Assembly: GCF_036199905.1 (NCBI RefSeq)
Contig: NZ_CP108109.1
Coordinates: 2,294,001 to 2,358,000 of the forward strand
Reading direction: 5' to 3'
From: Streptomyces sp. NBC_00223
GTDB lineage: Bacteria; Actinomycetota; Actinomycetes; Streptomycetales; Streptomycetaceae
DNA: 64,000 bases
In this document: in pieces, positions 51,397-59,662 of the stretch
Layout of the letters: each line of letters starts with the position of its first letter
Position numbering within the stretch: position 1 is the first letter of the stretch
Notes under the pieces: generated by a model
What the model saw: only the letters and a program-made list of their open reading frames with translations
Told to the model about the DNA's origin: nothing
Databases searched by the model: none
Program-made: the position numbers and the translations under genes

Positions 51397-54042
51397 ATGG
51401 ACAACGCGTGGTCCTTCACCGGCCGGCACCGGGAGCTGTCTCTGGTCGAGAGCGCGCTCTCGGCCGAAGGGGCGCACCCGCGCGGAGTCGTGCTGGCGGG
51501 CCCGGCCGGGGTCGGCAAGACCCGGCTGGCCAGGGAGGTTCTGCGACGAGCGGCGGCCGGCGGAATGGCCACCCGGTGGGTGGTGGCGACGGCCGGCGCC
51601 TGCGACATCCCCTTCGGCGCGGTCGCGGGGCTGCTGCCGGACGCCGTGGAGGCGCGCGATCCGCTCGGGGTGAGCCGGGCGATCGCCGCGGCCGTGACGC
51701 GGCGCGCCGGGGGCCGGCCCCTCCTGCTCGGCGTGGACGACGCCCATCTGCTCGACAACTGCTCCGCGCTGCTTCTGCTGCACCTGGTCGGCACGGCGGA
51801 CGCCCGGCTGGTCCTGACGGTCCGTTCGGGCGAGACCGTCCCGGACTCGGTGTCCAGGCTGTGGCAGGACGGCGCGTGGCAGGACGGGTCCGTGCGCCGG
51901 GTGGACATCCAGGCGTTCGACCACGCGGAGACCGCCGAGCTGGTCAGGACCGTCCTGGGCGGCCACGTCGCCGGGCTCACCCTGGAACAGATATGGCAGT
52001 TCAGCCGCGGAAACGCGCTGGTGCTCCACGATCTGATCCAGGACGCGCTGGCGACGGGGGCACTGCACAGCAGCGCGGGCGTGTGGCGATGGGACGACCG
52101 GCCCGCTCCGGGCGCCCGGCTGGCCGACCTGGTCGCTTCCCGGCTCGGCCGGGTCGGTCCCGCCGAGCGGGAGATCCTGGAACTGCTGGCCCTGGGCGAA
52201 CCCCTCCGGCTGCGGCACGCGGCGGACCTGGTGCCGGACGCCGATCTGGAGTCCATGGAACAGCGCGGCCTGGTGTCGGTCCACCACGACGACACGGACC
52301 GGCTGCTGCGGATCGCGCACCCCCTCCACGGGGAGGTCGTCCGGGCCGGGCTCGGGTCCCTGCGGGTCGGGACGCTGTGCGGACGGCTCGCCGACGCGGC
52401 CGACGCCGGTCCTCGGCGGGGGCGCGACGAGATCCGGGTGGCCGTGTGGCGGCTGCGCAGCGGCAGCCGTGACCACCCCGATCTCTATCTGCGGGCCGCA
52501 CGGCGTACCCACACGTTCCAGGACGCCGCCCTGGCGGAGCAACTGGCCCGGGCCGCCATGGAATCGGGGGCCAGGCTGGAGGGCGGGCTGCTGCTGGCCG
52601 AAACCCTGGCCTGGCAGGGGCGGGCCGACAGCGCGGACCGGTTGCTGGCCGAACTCTCCCTGCTCGCCGCCTCGGACGCCGAGCGGACCCGGGTCGCGCT
52701 CGCGACCGCGGTGTCCCTGTTCTGGGGACGCGGGCTGGCCGCCCGGGCGGAGCGAGTGCTGCTCGACGCCGAGGACGTCATCGCGGACCCGGCACCGCGG
52801 CACGAACTCACCGCTCTGCGGGCCGCCGTCCAGTTGCTGGACGGCCGGGCGCCGGAGTCGGTGGCCACCGGCGACACGGTCCTTCGCCACCCCGACGCCG
52901 CCCCGGGCAACGTGGTCCGGACGCTGACGGCGGTAGTGCCCGCGCTCGTCCTGTGCGGTCGGGCGGCGGAAGCGCTCGGCTGGGCGGAGACCGCCCTGGC
53001 GGCGGTGGCGGTCGCACCGGACACCGAGCCCGTGAGCCGGGCCCGGCTGGTGACCGACATCGCCTTCGCCCACGTGTTCATGGGGGATCTGGCGCGGGCC
53101 GAGCAGCTCGGCGGATCCGTGTACGACGAGGCCCTGGCACACCGGGAGCTCACCGCCACGGCGCTGGCGAGCGTACTGCTCGGCTTCACCGCGCTCGCGG
53201 CCGGGAACCTCCCGGTCGCGCGGGACCGATTGCGGGAAGCCGCCGCCTCCTTCCCCCGGAAGGGGGCCACCGGGCCGCTTCCCCTGGGGCTGGCGAGCCT
53301 GGCCCAGACCTGCGCCCAGGCCGGGGATCTCGCCGGAGCCGAGGCGGCCCTGGACCGGGCGTCGACGTACCTGACCGCCGGGAACCGCGCCTTCGCGCCG
53401 CTGGTGGGCCTGGCCGAGGCATGGGTGGCTCACGCACGCGGGGAGTCGACCCGTGCGGGCGATCTGGCCCTGGCAGCGGCCGAGCAGGCCCGGCGGAGCG
53501 GTCGGCACGCCCTCGAAGTCGCCGCCCTGCACGACGCCCTGCGCCTGGGCCGGGCCGGTCCGGCGGCACGCCTGCTGCCTGCCGCCACGGCGCTGACGGA
53601 CGGCCCGTTCGCGGTGTGCTGTCGTGACCACGCCCTTGCCGTGCGCGACGACGACGGCCGTCGGCTCGACGCGGTATCGGCGCGGTTCGAGCAGTTCGGG
53701 GCGCTGCTGCTCGCCGCCGAAGCCGCCGCCGAGGCGGCCGGCGCCCATGAACGCGCGGGGTTGTCGCGCCCGGCCGACCTCGCCCGGGCACGCGCCGCGG
53801 CGTTGGCCGACCGGTGCGGCCGGCCCGTCACGGCAGCGCTCCTGGCCTGCGCCCTGCCCTCGCCGCTGACCCGGCGCGAGCGCGAGGTCGCCGGGCTGGC
53901 CGTGAGCGGCCTGTCGAGCCGGCAGATCGCCGAACGGCTCACCGTCTCGCCCCGGACCGTCGACGGCCATCTCGCCCGTGCCTTCGCCAAGCTCGGCGTG
54001 ACCCGCCGCGCCGATCTCGCGGCCGCCCTGGCCCGGGGCTGA
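51397..54042 (+). CDS. LuxR-family LAL-type ATPase regulator (first)
   Basis: An 881-residue large ATP-binding LuxR regulator. Residues 35-42 are Walker A (GPAGVGKT) and LLLGVDDAHLLD is Walker B. A long TPR-like helical region follows (about 330-800). The C-terminal LuxR helix-turn-helix (about 818-878) is LTRREREVAGLAVSGLSSRQ then IAERLTVSPRTVDGHLARAF. Such proteins activate secondary-metabolite or sugar genes on ligand and ATP binding. No ribosome site precedes the ATG at 51397; TAAGCT ends eight bases upstream, suggesting a leaderless mRNA. A 20-unit 12-bp repeat follows the stop. It is divergent from the lipoprotein gene, which may be a target. Confidence 0.9.
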   Translation: MDNAWSFTGRHRELSLVESALSAEGAHPRGVVLAGPAGVGKTRLAREVLRRAAAGGMATRWVVATAGACDIPFGAVAGLLPDAVEARDPLGVSRAIAAAVTRRAGGRPLLLGVDDAHLLDNCSALLLLHLVGTADARLVLTVRSGETVPDSVSRLWQDGAWQDGSVRRVDIQAFDHAETAELVRTVLGGHVAGLTLEQIWQFSRGNALVLHDLIQDALATGALHSSAGVWRWDDRPAPGARLADLVASRLGRVGPAEREILELLALGEPLRLRHAADLVPDADLESMEQRGLVSVHHDDTDRLLRIAHPLHGEVVRAGLGSLRVGTLCGRLADAADAGPRRGRDEIRVAVWRLRSGSRDHPDLYLRAARRTHTFQDAALAEQLARAAMESGARLEGGLLLAETLAWQGRADSADRLLAELSLLAASDAERTRVALATAVSLFWGRGLAARAERVLLDAEDVIADPAPRHELTALRAAVQLLDGRAPESVATGDTVLRHPDAAPGNVVRTLTAVVPALVLCGRAAEALGWAETALAAVAVAPDTEPVSRARLVTDIAFAHVFMGDLARAEQLGGSVYDEALAHRELTATALASVLLGFTALAAGNLPVARDRLREAAASFPRKGATGPLPLGLASLAQTCAQAGDLAGAEAALDRASTYLTAGNRAFAPLVGLAEAWVAHARGESTRAGDLALAAAEQARRSGRHALEVAALHDALRLGRAGPAARLLPAATALTDGPFAVCCRDHALAVRDDDGRRLDAVSARFEQFGALLLAAEAAAEAAGAHERAGLSRPADLARARAAALADRCGRPVTAALLACALPSPLTRREREVAGLAVSGLSSRQIAERLTVSPRTVDGHLARAFAKLGVTRRADLAAALARG

Positions 54043-54071
54043 GGTCCGGCGCCGCCGCAACCGGCCGTCCG

Positions 54072-54311
54072 GCACGTCTGCCCGCACCTCAGCCCGCACC
54101 TCGATCGGCACCTCGACGCGCACCCCAGCCCGCACCTCGATCGACACCTCGGTCGGCGCATCGACGCGCACGTCGGCCCGCACGTCAGCCCGCACCTCGG
54201 TCGGCACATCCGCCCGCACCTCGACGCGCACCTCAGCCCGCACCTCGACGCGCACCTCAGCCCGCACCTCGGTCGGCACATCGGCCCGCACGTCTGCCCG
54301 CACCTCGACGC
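54072..54311. repeat. Tandem 12-bp repeat array, 20 units
   Basis: Exactly 20 units of a 12-bp motif (variants of GCACCTCGACGC, GCACCTCAGCCC, GCACCTCGGTCG and GCACGTCGGCCC) begin 30 bp after the LAL stop. The 12-bp period keeps frames open on both strands; the minus strand would read Val-Arg-Ala-Glu-type repeats. No start or ribosome site supports translation. The rest of the gap (54312-54588) shows GC-rich sequence without a recognised feature. Confidence 0.9.
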
Positions 54312-54655
54312 GCCGGCTCCGCCGACCGACAGACCGCTCGCGGCCCGTACACCGACCGCCCGGTCGCGGCAGCGTCGCCCCTTGGCCCCGCCCCCGACCC
54401 GGCTCCGCCCCCGACCCGGCTCCGGCCCCGCCGGCCTCGGCGGGAGCGTCCTCGCCTCAGTGACACACCACCGGCACAGGGCCCAGCAGTTCGACCCCGT
54501 GCAGCGCCGCCGCGTACCCCGGTACGGCCGGGTCGACCGGCGCCGGGACGGGCAGTCGGCGCCCGCGGGCGCGGCGTCCGCGGCGCGGGCTCCCAGGGTT
54601 CTCCCTAGTCTTCGCCGGGACGGGCCCCCGGTTACCGCGGGCGGGTGCTCTCATG

Positions 54656-54674
54656 TGTTCCGCCTGTAGGAACA
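54656..54674. promoter_or_regulatory. Palindrome TGTTCC-N7-GGAACA before RCC1 gene A
   Basis: A perfect 6-bp inverted repeat with a 7-base spacer, directly before the GTG at 54676. The same element is conserved before copy B (61494-61512). It could be an operator for one of the LAL regulators or a leader hairpin that also carries the AGGA ribosome site. Confidence 0.5.
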
Positions 54675-54675
54675 G

Positions 54676-56505
54676 GTGGAACACCATATGGGGGGCACCA
54701 TGATGGACCGTCATGACCGTGGCCGGCCGGACACCGGCAACCGGCCGCGCGGTGGGAGACGTACGGGCCTGAGACTGCTCGCGCCGGTCGTCTCCGCGGC
54801 CGTCGCGGCCGTCGCCGCGGTGGCCGTCACACCTTCCGCCGCCGTGGCCGCGAGCGCCACCGACTCGATCACGCTGTCCTGGGGCAGCAACGCTTACGGA
54901 GAGCTGGGCAACGGCGGCAGCAGCGGCAAAAGCATCCTGCCCATCCAGGTGGCGTCCGGGGCCGGCATGGTGCAACTGGCCGCGGGATTCGAGCACAGCC
55001 TCGCGCTGACCTGGGACGGCCAGGTCCGCAGCTGGGGCTACAACGCCTACGGCGAACTGGGCGACGGGAGCACCCTCAACCGCACCACCATGTCGACCGT
55101 GTCCGGACTGAACGGTGCGGTGCAGATAGCCGCGAACGGCTACGACAGCGCGGCTGTGCGGTCGGACGGGACCGCGTGGACGTGGGGCTCCAACTATTAC
55201 GGCCAACTGGGCGACGGCTCCACGACCGACCGCCACTCCCCGGTCCAGGTGAAGGGCCTGACCCACGTACGGCAGATCTCCGTCGGCTACCAGCACGACC
55301 TGGCCGTGCGGACGGACGGCACCGTGTGGGCCTGGGGCCTCAACGGCGACGGCGAACTGGGCGACGGCACCACCACCACACGCCACGCACCGGTGAAGGT
55401 GTCCGGTCTGACCGATGTCGTCCAGGTCGCGGCGGGCTTCGAGTACAGCCTCGCGCTGCGGTCGGACGGCACGGTGTGGGCCTGGGGTTACGGCGGCTAC
55501 GGCACGATGGGCGACGGCTCGATCACCGACCGCAGCGTACCGGCGAAGGTGCCCGGCCTCACCGGCGTGAAGCAGATATCGGCCGGCACCCTGCACGCCG
55601 CGGCCCTCCGGTCCGACGGCACCGCCAGGACATGGGGCTACAACGCCGACGGCCAGCTGGGCAACGGCACGGCCACCAGCACCACCGCACCGGTGAAGGT
55701 CGCCGGCCTGTCCGGCCTGACCCAGATATCGGCCGGCTTCTACCACACCGCCGCCGTCCGGTCCGACGGCAGCGTCTGGGAGTGGGGCAGCAACATGTTC
55801 GGGGAACTGGGCAACGGGTCCCCGGACCCCGGCTCGCTCACCCCCGTCATGGCGTCGGTGAGCGGGGCGACCCAGGTGGCCGCCGGCGAGGTCCACTCTC
55901 TGGTGCTCCTGGCACTGAGCCCGTACGACAAGACCGTTCCCACCCTCAGTGGCAAGACCGCTGACGGCAGTGTGCTGAGCGCCACCCGCGGCACCTGGAC
56001 CGGCACCGGCCCGATCACCTACACCTACCGCTGGCAGCGCTGCACCGCAGACGTGTCCTCCTGCCCGAACATCGCCGGCGCGACATCGGCCACCTACCGG
56101 CTCAAGCACGCCGACGTGGGCAGCCGCATCCGTGTGGGCGTGTCCGCCGGCAACCTCGGCGGCACCAACGGACCCATCTGGTCCACGACCACCGGCATCG
56201 TCAAAAAAGCCCCGCCGGTGAACAAGAAGGCGCCGACGGTGACCGGTACGAAGACCCGCGGCAAACTCCTGACCGGCCACCCCGGCACCTGGACCGGCCT
56301 GACCCCGATCACGTACGCCTACCGCTGGCAGCGCTGCACCGCCAAGGGCACCGGCTGCAAACCCATCAGCGGCGCCACCCACACCACCTACCGCCTCACA
56401 GCAGCCGACACGGGCAAACGCGTACGTCTGAACATCACCGCCACCAACGCCGACGGCCACACCACCGCCCACTCCCCGGCCACCCCGGCGATCAAGAAAA
56501 ACTGA
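54676..56505 (+). CDS. Exported RCC1-repeat propeller protein, copy A
   Basis: 609 residues. A basic N-terminus with GGRRTGLRLLAPVVSAAV gives a (possibly Tat) signal peptide ending near residue 55 (AVAASA). Seven RCC1 blades follow (about 60-410), each with a WGxNxxGELGDG-type motif, forming a seven-bladed beta-propeller. Two C-terminal Ig-like modules repeat GTWTGxxPITYxYRWQRC (about 430-510 and 520-605). The protein is probably extracellular and binds a partner or cell wall; no enzyme motif is seen. The GTG at 54676 has AGGA at four bases; the ATGs at 54688, 54700 and 54703 are alternatives. Its paralogue at 59663 has identical length. Confidence 0.85.
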   Translation: MEHHMGGTMMDRHDRGRPDTGNRPRGGRRTGLRLLAPVVSAAVAAVAAVAVTPSAAVAASATDSITLSWGSNAYGELGNGGSSGKSILPIQVASGAGMVQLAAGFEHSLALTWDGQVRSWGYNAYGELGDGSTLNRTTMSTVSGLNGAVQIAANGYDSAAVRSDGTAWTWGSNYYGQLGDGSTTDRHSPVQVKGLTHVRQISVGYQHDLAVRTDGTVWAWGLNGDGELGDGTTTTRHAPVKVSGLTDVVQVAAGFEYSLALRSDGTVWAWGYGGYGTMGDGSITDRSVPAKVPGLTGVKQISAGTLHAAALRSDGTARTWGYNADGQLGNGTATSTTAPVKVAGLSGLTQISAGFYHTAAVRSDGSVWEWGSNMFGELGNGSPDPGSLTPVMASVSGATQVAAGEVHSLVLLALSPYDKTVPTLSGKTADGSVLSATRGTWTGTGPITYTYRWQRCTADVSSCPNIAGATSATYRLKHADVGSRIRVGVSAGNLGGTNGPIWSTTTGIVKKAPPVNKKAPTVTGTKTRGKLLTGHPGTWTGLTPITYAYRWQRCTAKGTGCKPISGATHTTYRLTAADTGKRVRLNITATNADGHTTAHSPATPAIKKN

Positions 56506-56552
56506 CAACCACCCGCACCCCCGGCACCACAGAACACAGCACCACCCACCCA

Positions 56553-56584
56553 CCGCATCGCCGCCCACACCAGCGGCGATGCGG
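56553..56584 (+). terminator. Hairpin after RCC1 gene A
   Basis: CCGCATCGCCGC / GCGGCGATGCGG form a perfect 12-bp stem with an 8-base loop, about 50 bp after the stop and between convergent genes. It is present identically after copy B. Confidence 0.7.
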
Positions 56585-56658
56585 CCACTCCACGGACACG
56601 GTCGCGCCCGCCGCGGAACCGCTTCGGGAACACGCCGGGACCGAGCGCGGGGCGCCGC

Positions 56659-59532
56659 TCAGCGCGCGCCGGGCCAGCCGCCGGCCACCAGCAGCGCGGT
56701 CAGTTCGGTGCGTGACCGGATGCCGTTGGCGGCGTAGATCTGGGCGAGGTGGTACTCCACCGTCTTGACGCTGACCACGAGTTCGGCGGCGATCTCCCGG
56801 TTGGAGCGGCCGGCGGTGACCAGTCGGGCCACGGACGCCTGGGCCGGGGTGATGCTGATCCTGCGGGACGGGGCGGCCGGCACCAGTACGTCACGGGAGG
56901 CGAGTTCACGCGAGGCCGCCGCCAGTGCGGGGCGCGCGCCGAGCGTACGGAAGACCTCGCGGGCGGAGGTGAGCAGGGCGACGGCGCGGCGGCGTTCGCC
57001 GGCCGCCAGCCGGCGGCCCTCCTCCAGGTCGAGCAGCGCGCGGGTGTACCGGCCGGCGCGGGGCGCGGCGGCGCGTCCCCGTTCGAAGGCGATGGCCGCG
57101 GCGGCCGGGTTGTGGCGGGCGAGGGCCAGTCCGGCGCGCAGCCTGGCCGCCTCGGTGGCGCGGGTGGCCGTCGCGGAACGGCTCGGCATCCGGTCCATTT
57201 CGTCCAGCGCGCGTTCGGCCTCCGTCCACCGCTTCTGGGCGAGGTACGCCTCGATCTCGGCGGGCCGCCACTCCCACAGGCCGAGGCTGTCGAAGGGAGC
57301 CGGGTCCCCGATGGCCCGCAACTGCTCCGCCGCGGCCAGGACACCGCTGTGGTCGCCCCGCGCACCGGCCGCGACGGCGCAGGCCGCGCTGGCGGTCACC
57401 AGTCCGGCGGGTATGCCGACCGCGATCGCCGAGGACCGCGCGGCCTCCGCGTGTGCCTGGGCGAGGCCGGTGTTGCCGCAGGCGGCGGGTACGAGGACGG
57501 CATAGCCGTGGATGAAGGGCAGCTCCCACACGCGGTCGGCGTCGTGCGCCAGCGACACGGACAGTTCGGTGTGGGTGGCCGCGTCGCCCCAGTGGCCCTG
57601 CCGGTACTCGGCGTCGGCGAGGAAGGTCAGCGTCTGGCTGGCCAGCCTGGAAGGCCAGCCGGAACGCGTCCTTGACCACGCGACCGACAGGTCCGTGATC
57701 GCACCGGAGAAGTCCTCGCCGAGCGTCCGGACCAGGCCTCTTATGGTGAGAGCGTCGGTGTCCTCCGGACGGGTCCGCACCGACGCCTGCGGCAGGTGGG
57801 CGAAGGCGTCGGCAGCAGCGGCCAGATCCCCGACCATGGCCCGGACGATGCCGAGCACGCAGGCGGTGGCGCAGTTCTCGGCGCCTCCGATGTCGATGGC
57901 GCGGCCGATCCACCGCCCGGCGCCGTCGCCGTCGCCCATCAGTACCAGGAAGTTGGCCAGCTGCGCGGCGCCCGTCGCCACCGCCGACAGGGTCCGGTCC
58001 GGGCCGGGAGCGGGAGCGGGGGCGGGCCCGGGACCGGCGCGCGGTCCTGGCCCACGATCCTGGCCGTCGCGGGTGTGCCAGGCGTGGTCCAGCAGCCGCT
58101 CGGCCTCGGCGACGCGTCCGCCGAGCATGTCGAGGCGGCCCAGGAGCGCCGCGGTCCGCGCGTCGGGTGCGGCCTCGGCACGGAACCGGCGGCCGAACGG
58201 TTCGGCGGCCCCCGCGTTGCCGGAGTCGAGCAGCGTCTCGAACGCGTCGAGCATCAGCCGGTGGCCTTCTCGTGCGTCGCCGCAGAGCCCGGCGGCCCGG
58301 CGCAGCAGCTCCGCGGCGGGCTCGACCGCGCCCGCGGCCGCCGCGTTCCGCGCTTCCTGTTCCAGTTCGGCGGCCAGTCGGTCGTCGGGGCCGGACGCGG
58401 CGGCGGCCCGGTAGGCCAGACCGACCGGGCCGCCGAGGGTGCCGGCCCGGGCGTGCAGCTCCCGGCGGCGCTCGAAGCGGATCGTCGCCTCGACCGCGCG
58501 CCGGATCAGCGGGTGGGTGAAGCGGACCTCGGCGTCCGCCGTCCCGGGCTGTTCGTCGAGCAGATAGCCCGCGGCGAGTTCGGCGGCGGCCCCGGACGGG
58601 TCGTCGACGGCGGCGACCACGGCCACGTCCCGCAGCGGCGGGCGCGGGCCCAGTACGGCCGCCGCCTCGGCGACCGCCCGGGCCGGCGCCGACAGCGCGT
58701 TCAGCCGGTGCCGCACCATCTGGTCGATGGAGACCGGGGTCGGCAGGTCCGCGGTCAGCCCGGCCCGCGCCGCCGGGTCGAGGGCGTCAAGCACCAGCCG
58801 GCAGTGCAGCGGGTTCCCGCCGGTGTCCCGGAGCACCGCGGCGGCGACCTGCGGAGTGACCGCGGTGCCCCGGACCGACGCCAGCTTCCAGATGTCGGAG
58901 ACGCTGAACGAGCCCAGCGGCAGCCGCGTCACCAGGGGATCACCGTTCAGGAAACGCAGCCACGGCTCACCCAGCACCGGCAGCGAGCGGCTGCGCACAG
59001 TGGCCAGCGTCAGCAGGCAGTCATTGCGCAACCGCCGCAGGGCGAGCAGCAACGCCTCGGCGGAGTGCTGGTCCAGCCATTGCAGGTCGTCCACGATCAG
59101 GACGACGGCCCCGGGCCCCGAGCCTGCCGTCACCTCTGTTGCCGCCATGGTGCCCGTGCCCGTCCCTGGCGCCGACCCCGTCCCTGTCGCCGTCGCCGGG
59201 AGCGCGCCGAGCAGGTCGATCAGCTCGGCGGCGTCGCGCAGCGGAGAGCGCGGGTGCCCGCCGGACGCCGGGGGCGCGCTTCTGCGCGCCGCGCCCGTGT
59301 TCCGCACCATCGTGTCGAGGGCCGCGCCGGTCAGCAGCCGCTCGTCCTCCTCGCCGCGCAGCCACAGGGCGCGCGTGCCCGCCGTCCGGCCGGTGAACTC
59401 CGCGAGCAGCGTCGACTTGCCCGCGCCGGGGTCGCCCTCCACCAGGACGAATTGGGCCGAACCCGCTCGGGCGCTCTCCAACGCGGCTCGCAGAACGGCC
59501 AGTTCGTGCCGCCTGCCGACGAATGTCTCCAT
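56659..59532 (-). CDS. LuxR-family LAL-type ATPase regulator (second, inside the inverted repeat)
   Basis: 957 residues. Walker A is GDPGAGKSTLLAEF (about 33-46) and Walker B is VVLIVDDLQWLDQHSAE. A Gly/Thr-rich insertion (repeated GTGTG, around 130-150) lies before Walker B. TPR-like helices fill the middle. The C-terminal LuxR domain (about 893-950) reads ITPAQASVARLVTAGRSNRE then IAAELVVSVKTVEYHLAQIY. The ATG at 59532 has no ribosome site, but TACTCT ends eight bases upstream, as in the other LAL gene. It lies between the two RCC1 genes, co-directional with copy B and convergent with copy A, and is a natural candidate for their regulator. Confidence 0.9.
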   Translation of the reverse strand: METFVGRRHELAVLRAALESARAGSAQFVLVEGDPGAGKSTLLAEFTGRTAGTRALWLRGEEDERLLTGAALDTMVRNTGAARRSAPPASGGHPRSPLRDAAELIDLLGALPATATGTGSAPGTGTGTMAATEVTAGSGPGAVVLIVDDLQWLDQHSAEALLLALRRLRNDCLLTLATVRSRSLPVLGEPWLRFLNGDPLVTRLPLGSFSVSDIWKLASVRGTAVTPQVAAAVLRDTGGNPLHCRLVLDALDPAARAGLTADLPTPVSIDQMVRHRLNALSAPARAVAEAAAVLGPRPPLRDVAVVAAVDDPSGAAAELAAGYLLDEQPGTADAEVRFTHPLIRRAVEATIRFERRRELHARAGTLGGPVGLAYRAAAASGPDDRLAAELEQEARNAAAAGAVEPAAELLRRAAGLCGDAREGHRLMLDAFETLLDSGNAGAAEPFGRRFRAEAAPDARTAALLGRLDMLGGRVAEAERLLDHAWHTRDGQDRGPGPRAGPGPAPAPAPGPDRTLSAVATGAAQLANFLVLMGDGDGAGRWIGRAIDIGGAENCATACVLGIVRAMVGDLAAAADAFAHLPQASVRTRPEDTDALTIRGLVRTLGEDFSGAITDLSVAWSRTRSGWPSRLASQTLTFLADAEYRQGHWGDAATHTELSVSLAHDADRVWELPFIHGYAVLVPAACGNTGLAQAHAEAARSSAIAVGIPAGLVTASAACAVAAGARGDHSGVLAAAEQLRAIGDPAPFDSLGLWEWRPAEIEAYLAQKRWTEAERALDEMDRMPSRSATATRATEAARLRAGLALARHNPAAAAIAFERGRAAAPRAGRYTRALLDLEEGRRLAAGERRRAVALLTSAREVFRTLGARPALAAASRELASRDVLVPAAPSRRISITPAQASVARLVTAGRSNREIAAELVVSVKTVEYHLAQIYAANGIRSRTELTALLVAGGWPGAR

Positions 59533-59583
59533 TGGCGATGAGAGTAACCGTGCCCGGGTGGATCGAGGAGAGCTGTGGAGTGG

Positions 59584-59615
59584 CCGCATCGCCGCTGGTG
59601 TGGGCGGCGATGCGG
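59584..59615 (-). terminator. Hairpin after RCC1 gene B
   Basis: The same perfect 12-bp stem as after copy A. It lies about 50 bp beyond the copy B stop and about 50 bp before the LAL gene start, so incomplete termination would let copy B transcripts enter the regulator gene. Confidence 0.7.
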
Positions 59616-59662
59616 TGGGTGGGTGGTGCTGTGTTCTGTGGTGCCGGGGGTGCGGGTGGTTG

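Larger units (their letters stand above)
54589..56593. repeat. Inverted duplication, left copy (RCC1 gene A)
   Basis: About 2.0 kb from GCTCCCAGGG to GGCCACTCCAC. It recurs in inverted orientation at 59575-61578. The 5' leader, the N- and C-terminal coding parts and the 3' hairpin are almost identical, while the middle of the coding region has diverged. A 3-kb segment with one LAL gene lies between the copies. Confidence 0.9.

Noticed and set aside
51382..54303. A 973-codon open frame on the minus strand across the first LAL gene and the 12-bp array
   Set aside because: It is antisense to a clear LAL regulator, its composition follows complementary codon bias, and its start falls in the 12-bp repeat with no ribosome site.
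54072..54311. Possible CRISPR array
   Set aside because: Units are 12 bp and contiguous, without spacers, and no cas genes are present.
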